From assembly GCF_000516985.1 (NCBI RefSeq), contig NW_006917098.1, positions 1,798,001 to 1,862,000 on the forward strand: DNA of 64,000 nt. The letters run 5' to 3'. The stretch is from Pestalotiopsis fici W106-1. Lineage: Eukaryota; Ascomycota; Sordariomycetes; Amphisphaeriales; Sporocadaceae. Shown here one piece after another: positions 58,035 through 64,000 of the stretch (the first letter of the stretch is position 1; each line of letters starts with the position of its first letter). Below the pieces are notes generated by a model that saw only the letters and a program-made list of their open reading frames with translations, was not told the origin of the DNA and did no database searches. The position numbers and the translations under genes were made by a program.

Positions 58035-59943
58035 ATGCGGCTCCTCAAGACGAATGGATACCAGCTGACTGAAGCTAATGACATACCCGTACCTTTCCCT
58101 CAATACGCTATCCTTTCGCATACTTGGATTTCACCAAAGGATGAAATCACCTATCAGGACCTGAAGCAGAGGAAAGGCGATATAGAGAATGACATTTTCA
58201 AACAAAAAGGCTGGGCAAAACTTCAGAGATACTGTCATCGTGCCGCAAGAGATGGGTGGGAATGGGCTTGGATGGATACTTGCTGCATTGACAAGACTAA
58301 TCCTGCTGACACGCAAGAAGCAATCAATGCCATGTTCCGGTGGTATCAAAATGCTGGTATATGCTACGCCTATCTCGATGACGTCGACGTTGGGAGAGTT
58401 GTCAGTGACCCAGACCTTGCGGACATCGACCTTGATGATATTGCCGGCAAAAACAATGTTACTGATCCAACAAGTTTCCCTCACGAGGCTTTGAAACCCT
58501 TCATGACCAAGGCAAAGTGGTTCAGTCGCGGCTGGACGTTACAAGAGTTGCTCGCACCTCCTTATCTAGTCTTTGTGGACCAGGCATGGCGCCGAATTGG
58601 CACTCGTGAAAGCTGGGCCGAGCAGATCAGGAAGGCCAGTAGGATAGAGGCACGACACTTGACTCATTTTGATCCGACAGACTTTACAGCTTGCTCTATT
58701 GCGATGCGGTTTTCATGGGCCTCTCTTCGGGAAACGACAGTCGAAGAAGACGAAACTTATTCATTGTTGGGTCTATTTGGGGTCAGCTTGCCGCTGATCT
58801 ATGGTGAAGGAAGATGGCGAGCATTCAACCGACTTCAGCGCGAGTTGATTACCGTATACAGTGATGACTCTATATTCGCCTGGAAAATTCGCCAACCACT
58901 CAGCGGGCGTATAACTGAGTCGCATGAGAAAGGTAAATTTCTCTCGTGAGAGGGTGCCGGGAAAGTGACACTCGCTAACTCTTCTTACAGCCGATAAGCC
59001 TGGTAGAGGCATCCTGGCACCATCGATCAGAGAGTACTGGGACGCATCAAAGATTGAAGCCTTCGGTTTCTATGACAACAGCTTTGCAATGACGAACAAG
59101 GGTCTGGAAATCAATGCCAAGCGCTGGAGACGCAAAGATGACCTTTCGATGTGCCTAATTCGCCTGAATTGTGGATTTGGAGCCTCGAGCCGTCTCGCCA
59201 TCCATCTCACCCACGTCAACGACACTTATGATAGGATTCAACTGCATCAAATCTGTGACATGGAAACGATCGCACCTGACGAATGGGAAGAAGAATCTAC
59301 CGGCGAACCCACAGTCATTCGGGCTAGCAACTATTCCAACGTCTCAATATCCTCCTCGATACTCATCCTCGAATACCCAAATCGAATCAAAATTGGCAAC
59401 AAGTACTTTGTGGACTTTGATACGTCGATAATCAATACGAAACTAAAACTTTGGGATGAGAGTTTTTCCCAGCAAGGTTTTACTGAGGATGAGTTCGTTA
59501 TGAAGCCAAACAGACTTGCCTTTATCAATATCACGCTACAAGACGAAGCATCACGTTCCAAGTTCGATATCATTGTCAACTTGAGCGGAAAAAGTTTCCC
59601 TTCGGTGGGGATTCTATCGAGGACACAAGAGCCATGGGAACGGCTGGGAGATCCACTAACTCAAGCCTCCACCACGTACGAGCAATTGGCAGATCATCTT
59701 CACTACAAGGTGGCAACTGATCCAGTGTATCCAGTCAATGCCACCGACGAGAGAGAAGACGCTATGATTGGTGTCTGTCTCCTTCCCAGGCCCCGAAAGA
59801 AGAGACCGTCTCAGCGGAATGCAGATAAGATTAACTCTGCCACATCGAGAGAGTATTTGCTCAAGATCACGCTACAAGAAGATGGCCAGTCCGATGGACA
59901 CATGCCGGAACGCTCTGCCAAGAGGAGAAGGACGGGTGCGTGA
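58035..59943 (+). CDS. HET-domain (heterokaryon incompatibility-type) protein
   Basis: Fungal HET domains trigger cell death when incompatible hyphae fuse or when coupled to NLR-type sensors. Exons 58035-58932 and 58991-59943 give 616 residues. HET motifs are intact: YAILSHTW at about 24-31, WMDTCCIDK at 79-87, CYAYLDDV at 110-117 and WFSRGWTLQELLAP at 162-175, then YSLLGLFGV. An acidic insert of about 35 residues (DPDLADIDLDDIAG) separates the third and fourth motifs. The C-terminal half is unassigned and ends with two basic clusters, RPRKKRPSQR and AKRRRTGA, which look like nuclear localisation signals. No NACHT or repeat domain is attached. It lies about 220 bp after the right repeat array. 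Confidence 0.93.
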
Positions 59944-61535
59944 TTGGAACATGAATTTGCAGCAGGATCCGAGTACATACTTGCATAAATATTAAAGACC
60001 TAGTATTCAGTGCGCCTTGATCTAGGCACAGTACCGGTGATGAGTATTCGTCACATTCAAAAAACGGCTGGCTGGTGTATGGAATGAGGAATTCGTTGAC
60101 TGTATATTTATATGCCGGTTCTTTCCCAATTCAAAATGGATTGAATACGCTATTACTTGGCCCGACAACTCAGTTTCCAGCCAGCATTACGGTAACATCA
60201 TTCTGTTAACGCTTTCGGCTAATGTATAGGTGTGTAAGCACATAAAAATTGTACGGGTACCTATGCGCCGGCGTAGTGGGTCAATAGCCGGACCAAATAT
60301 AAACCCTGATGGGTCATCGCAAAGAAGGAATAGATGTCTCTTAATGGCACCCAGCCTATACCATGATGTCAAAGGACCTGACTTTTGATTCGTTGATTGA
60401 CCCTGATAGGGGGCAATATGGTTTATCATAAAGAAGAAAGGAATAATAATAGCATTAGCGTACCGTGTTTTTTTTTTTTTTGGTAGCATAGCCGGTACCG
60501 CCCAGAAGAGCCTAGGTCGGCTTGTTAGGTGCTAGCCATTTGCACTAAGTACCTACATACTACTAGTACCAAAACCCCCACAGCCACTACGGCATTTCCG
60601 CCCTCTTTTTTACTTCAAACATTCCCAGTTCCCATAGCTGCACTTTGCCGACGTAGGTTGAGAGATCAAATCTAAGATTATTATTTTCGTGGCTCCATAG
60701 CTGGAACAATATGTTCGCCCAAATTCTTTTTTTCTTCTTTTTTTTATACTTCTCGCTATTTACATCGGTCACTGGTACTTACCAACAGGCCTCTCTCTGG
60801 CTTTACACGGCTGATTATAGTCAAATATCACCAAGGCTCCGATTGCACGGATCGAGCCTCAAGAGATCACAATGCAATACACCGCATATCCTAATGGGTA
60901 TAAATATAATAAGTAAGTGTTGCAATTTCGTTATCTTAAACCGTAGATACCTTGATTCATCTATGACAAGTGATACGCCACTTGTGGTGATTGTTGTGGC
61001 TTTCCGTGTACGTCATTATGGAGGTTCTTGGTTGCACAGGAACGACTTTTTACCTCCCTTTTGCGAGCACGTTGATTCTCGATCAAGATAATTTATATTT
61101 GATATTATTTCTAGTTTCTTGACGACGGTCGTGTAAACAAGTCGGCTAGTCGGCCCCTTCAACCTCCGACAAGCAGTCTAAAAAATGGGGCCAAACTATT
61201 CGGGACCGAAGCTGCGTAATAAAGATCTACACTTCGAATATAGACAAATAATCGCTCTCGTAAGCAAATCTCGTATGTTATACTGGATGGATCTAACTAA
61301 GTCATAGCTTGGTCATTATTGGCTGGTCTGACAAAGTGCATCCTTCGAGCACGGCGCGAAAGCCGCGAAACAGTATAGCTATTTAAATCTGCTATTCCCA
61401 GTGCCGAGTCCGGACTGAATGATCAGCATCATCATAAAATCAGCTCAGAGTTTTGTTTGTCTTGCAGCCTTTTAACCAAATATCACATACCAAAGTTCCA
61501 ACTTAAGTTCGGAGCTGAGCCAGTTATTGCCAATC
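59944..61535. other. Intergenic, no gene seen
   Basis: About 1.6 kb, AT-rich, with a poly-T run at about 60468-60482 and another T-rich run near 60725-60745. No supportable exon. Confidence 0.5.
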
Positions 61536-62045
61536 ATGTCTTCACAAGAAACCATCACCCTACGCACCATTGGAGCGGCGTCAACCGCCTTGGCCATTAG
61601 CTCCGCCAGCTTGAACGCCTCGCTGACCTTGTTCACGATCCCACGATGTCTAGAGCTTCCACCGCCCCTCAATGCTCAGATCTGGGCAAACATGTTCAGG
61701 GTGACCAAATGGGCAGTTCCCATACCAATGTTGATTAGCGGTGCGGGTTACTACTACTTGGCCTGGACACAGCGGAATATCCCATCAAGTATGCGCTTAT
61801 GCGCCACCGCTGGGACACTGTGCTGTAGTATTGTTCCGTATACAGCAATCGTGGTGCTTCCGACGATCAACACACTTTTAGAGAAATTGGCATCTTGGAA
61901 AGATGCCTCAGTCCACCAGATTCAGGAGGACGAGGATTTGGGGACCACAGCGCATGCTTTGATTCGTCGTTGGAGCATCTTGAACCTGGGCCGCGCTATT
62001 CCGGTCATGCTTGCAGGACTTTTGGGGCTCTATAGCTATTTGTGA
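61536..62045 (+). CDS. DUF1772 (anthrone oxygenase-like) membrane protein
   Basis: A 169-residue intronless protein with four predicted membrane spans: the N-terminal TIGAASTALAISSASLNASLTLF, then WAVPIPMLISGAGYYYLAW, LCATAGTLCCSIVPYTAIVVLP and a final AIPVMLAGLLGLYSYL. The order and the IVPYT...PTINTLL segment match the DUF1772 family, which includes anthrone oxygenases of aromatic polyketide pathways. No polyketide synthase is nearby in the window, so a biosynthetic role is unsupported. The start at 61536 is the first ATG; the frame extends three codons further upstream without one. Confidence 0.85.
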   Translation: MSSQETITLRTIGAASTALAISSASLNASLTLFTIPRCLELPPPLNAQIWANMFRVTKWAVPIPMLISGAGYYYLAWTQRNIPSSMRLCATAGTLCCSIVPYTAIVVLPTINTLLEKLASWKDASVHQIQEDEDLGTTAHALIRRWSILNLGRAIPVMLAGLLGLYSYL

Positions 62046-62290
62046 GAATGAGAGATGAGCAAAGAGATTGATGATTCTTTCTAAATCTTGTTGGAAAGCT
62101 TGAGGGCTTTTTTTTCTTCTTCTACACGAACGGTTCCTTGGTGATCAAAGTGGTAGGGGACCTGGTAATAGAGAGTTTCACCACAATCAAGATACGACAA
62201 AGCACTCAAAGATACACTCTTCGATATTTGTTCATCGTTATCATATAAAGGCCGGTTCTGTTGGCGTTTCCCTATGTATTCATCATTGAA

Positions 62291-63694
62291 TCACCGACTC
62301 TCATTCATTGTCACGTTCTCGTACATGTCATAGTTCCTTTTTGGTACTTTCCAATAACTTGCTGACCATGGCATATCAGTCCGACCTGGGACAACTGTCT
62401 TCTGGTTTCTTGAACTCTCGAGCATTGGACCCTGAGCTCTCTGTGGTACTGGCTTCCTTCGCGGTAGCGAAGTTAATGCATTGTAGTTGTCATTTGCTCC
62501 TTGCTGGTGACCAATGCGTCCGTATGTCCCAAAGGGTCTAGAAAAGGACGTCGATTCCCGAGTCCTGAGTGCAGGGTGCTGCTCATGCCAATCATGCGAG
62601 GCATCGTCTTGGGTCGGACTCAGTGAAGTCGTGGTAATAACAGGCTGCTGTCGGTCTTTCCAGGACTCTGGCGGATGATCCATCGATCGCCGGGGGCTTC
62701 TTTCGGGGAGGGGTACAGGTAGAATATGCCGGTGAGTGTCGTCGTCGCGCGCCTCCTCCATCACGGGCGTCAGAGTTCTGGAAGAGCCATGAGATCCCCT
62801 TTTCTGGCGCGCTACTGCTGCTGTGCGTGTGTCTGGCGGGTCTGCAAATGGGTTGGACGAAGAGGCTCTCCGCATTGTCGGCGCCACAGGTACCATGTCA
62901 GGTTCCAGAAAGTCAGACGACTGCAGCGGTGATTCCATCAAGGTCCGTCTCCGTCTTGAATTTCTTTTCTGCCGGATTAAGCAAAACACCAGGATGATAA
63001 TAGCAAGAATGGCTGCTGCTAAGGGTATACCTAGAGCAACGGCAAGTTTGTCCGCGCGAGAGAATCCAGATGTAGAATCAGACGTTTCGGTCAGAGTGGG
63101 AGTAGCTAGATTCGAATCTGAGCTGGCTGTGACCGTGATGAATGAGGTTTGCGTGAGTGCTGGCAATGTGGAAGACGCAGATGTAGACGCAACTGCAGAT
63201 TCAGATGCAGATTCAGATGCTGATGCAGACGCTGAAGCTGAGGTTGATTGTGATGACTCTGCCGACGTCGTCGATACTGCGACTGTTGTTTTGGGCCCAA
63301 ACTCGCTGGTCAGATAATCTTGGACATTATCCGGCAAGGACGTGAACCAGCTGGGCTTCTTTCCGTCGAGGAAGTCAGACCACAAGATGGCAGATGCCGC
63401 TGACAGGTCTGTTGCCGCTATTTGCGCCAAGGATTGGGGGATAGCAGTCAGGAGAACTTCGGCAAAAGACAGCCTACTTTCTTCATAAGCATGGAATCGA
63501 AAGCCAATCGGTCTGGAATATTTAGCGACGCAAGTAAAGAAAGCTTACGCGTCTATTGGTGTCGTTGACCTCCGTGGAAGCTGTCCGTCAAATGCTGGCG
63601 CTGGTGTAGCCAAGGGCGGAGTATCCTTAGCGACAATGAGACATCTTGCCAAACCCAGGCAATAGAGCAAAACAATCAAGAATATACGATACAT
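62291..63694 (-). CDS. Ser-rich single-pass cell-surface protein (Mid2/Wsc-like layout)
   Basis: Exons 63694-63549 and 63512-62291 give 455 residues. A signal peptide (MYRIFLIVLLYCLGLARC) is followed by a short folded region ending in PSWFTSLPDNVQDYLTSEFG, a Ser/Thr/Ala stalk rich in SASAS repeats, a membrane span at about 205-228 (ALGIPLAAAILAIIILVFCLI), a basic stop-transfer KRNSRRRR, and a 220-residue Ser/Pro/Arg-rich cytosolic tail. This layout resembles fungal wall-stress sensors, but no WSC cysteine domain is present, so sensor function is inference. The signal peptide appears only when the first exon is joined through the GTAAGC donor at 63548. Confidence 0.85.
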
Positions 63695-64000
63695 GGTTGA
63701 GAGGCCCTCTTGATAATAGGTCACATAATCCTATATCACTTGATGGGCCGTGTTATTGTAAGCTACAGACCGGTGTTCATTGATATACGAAAAGGCAGCA
63801 CTTATAACTTGATCCTCTAGAGCAAGGACTGATGCGTAGGCGGAAGGTGAGATTCAACTGCAGCCACTCAATGTGGCGAATGGCCCTCTTCCGTCCAGTG
63901 CCTGTCCGGCGTATACCTGCGCAACTGTGGCTAGTGCATGTCCATCATCGCCTAATTTGTGTGGCACACAGATGAGTTGTAGATAACTGGCCAATCATGG
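63695..64000. other. Right edge, promoter flank
   Basis: About 300 bp upstream of the Ser-rich surface-protein gene. No exon seen. Confidence 0.4.

Noticed and set aside
61536..62045. Secondary-metabolite cluster around the anthrone-oxygenase-like gene
   Set aside because: No polyketide synthase, NRPS or tailoring enzyme is visible nearby in the window.

Overview
The window is chromosomal DNA from a filamentous ascomycete. The genes carry many short introns (about 48-80 nt) with GTANGT donors and YAG acceptors, intergenic spaces are long, and the protein set is typical of Pezizomycotina: Dicer-like 2, Stc1-domain protein, DUF7514 protein, HET-domain protein, NACHT STAND protein and an Ime2-type kinase. 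Protein style and the TAGGTAC-rich spacers suggest Sordariomycetes, perhaps Hypocreales; that placement is inference. I rebuilt 19 protein-coding genes by joining exons so that frames agree. No tRNA, rRNA, CRISPR array or recognisable transposase was found.

Layout. 0-16 kb is mostly housekeeping: the N-terminal two thirds of a Dicer-like 2 gene running off the left edge (-), an RCC1-repeat protein (+), proteasome subunit alpha-2 (-), a RING-CH membrane E3 ligase (+), a GT34 Golgi mannosyltransferase (+), sphingosine-1-phosphate lyase (-) and a mitochondrial PDK/BCKDK-type kinase (-). 17.9-29 kb holds a coiled-coil protein of unknown role (+), a sugar-porter MFS transporter (+), a DUF7514 protein (-) and an Stc1-domain protein (-). 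29-36.4 kb has no supportable gene and ends in a long pyrimidine-rich leader before an Ime2/RCK-type kinase (+). An Hsp70-like (HSPA12-type) ATPase follows (+, 41-43.5 kb).

The right third is the accessory-looking part. A Rad5/HLTF-like SNF2 ATPase with an embedded RING (-) is divergent from a NACHT STAND protein carrying five C-terminal C2H2-like zinc fingers (+). After about 1.4 kb without a gene come diverged ~190-bp tandem repeats (53.3-54.3 kb), a single-exon membrane protein of no family I recognise (54.6-56.0 kb), related repeats in inverted orientation (56.6-57.8 kb), then a HET-domain protein (58.0-59.9 kb). The window closes with a DUF1772 membrane protein and a Ser-rich single-pass cell-surface protein.

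Functional links. Dicer-like 2 and the Stc1-domain protein both belong to families tied to RNA silencing and heterochromatin, but lie 26 kb apart with unrelated genes between. The STAND, membrane and HET genes with their inverted repeats form the best candidate for a non-self-recognition island; this rests on families and layout, not on demonstrated function.
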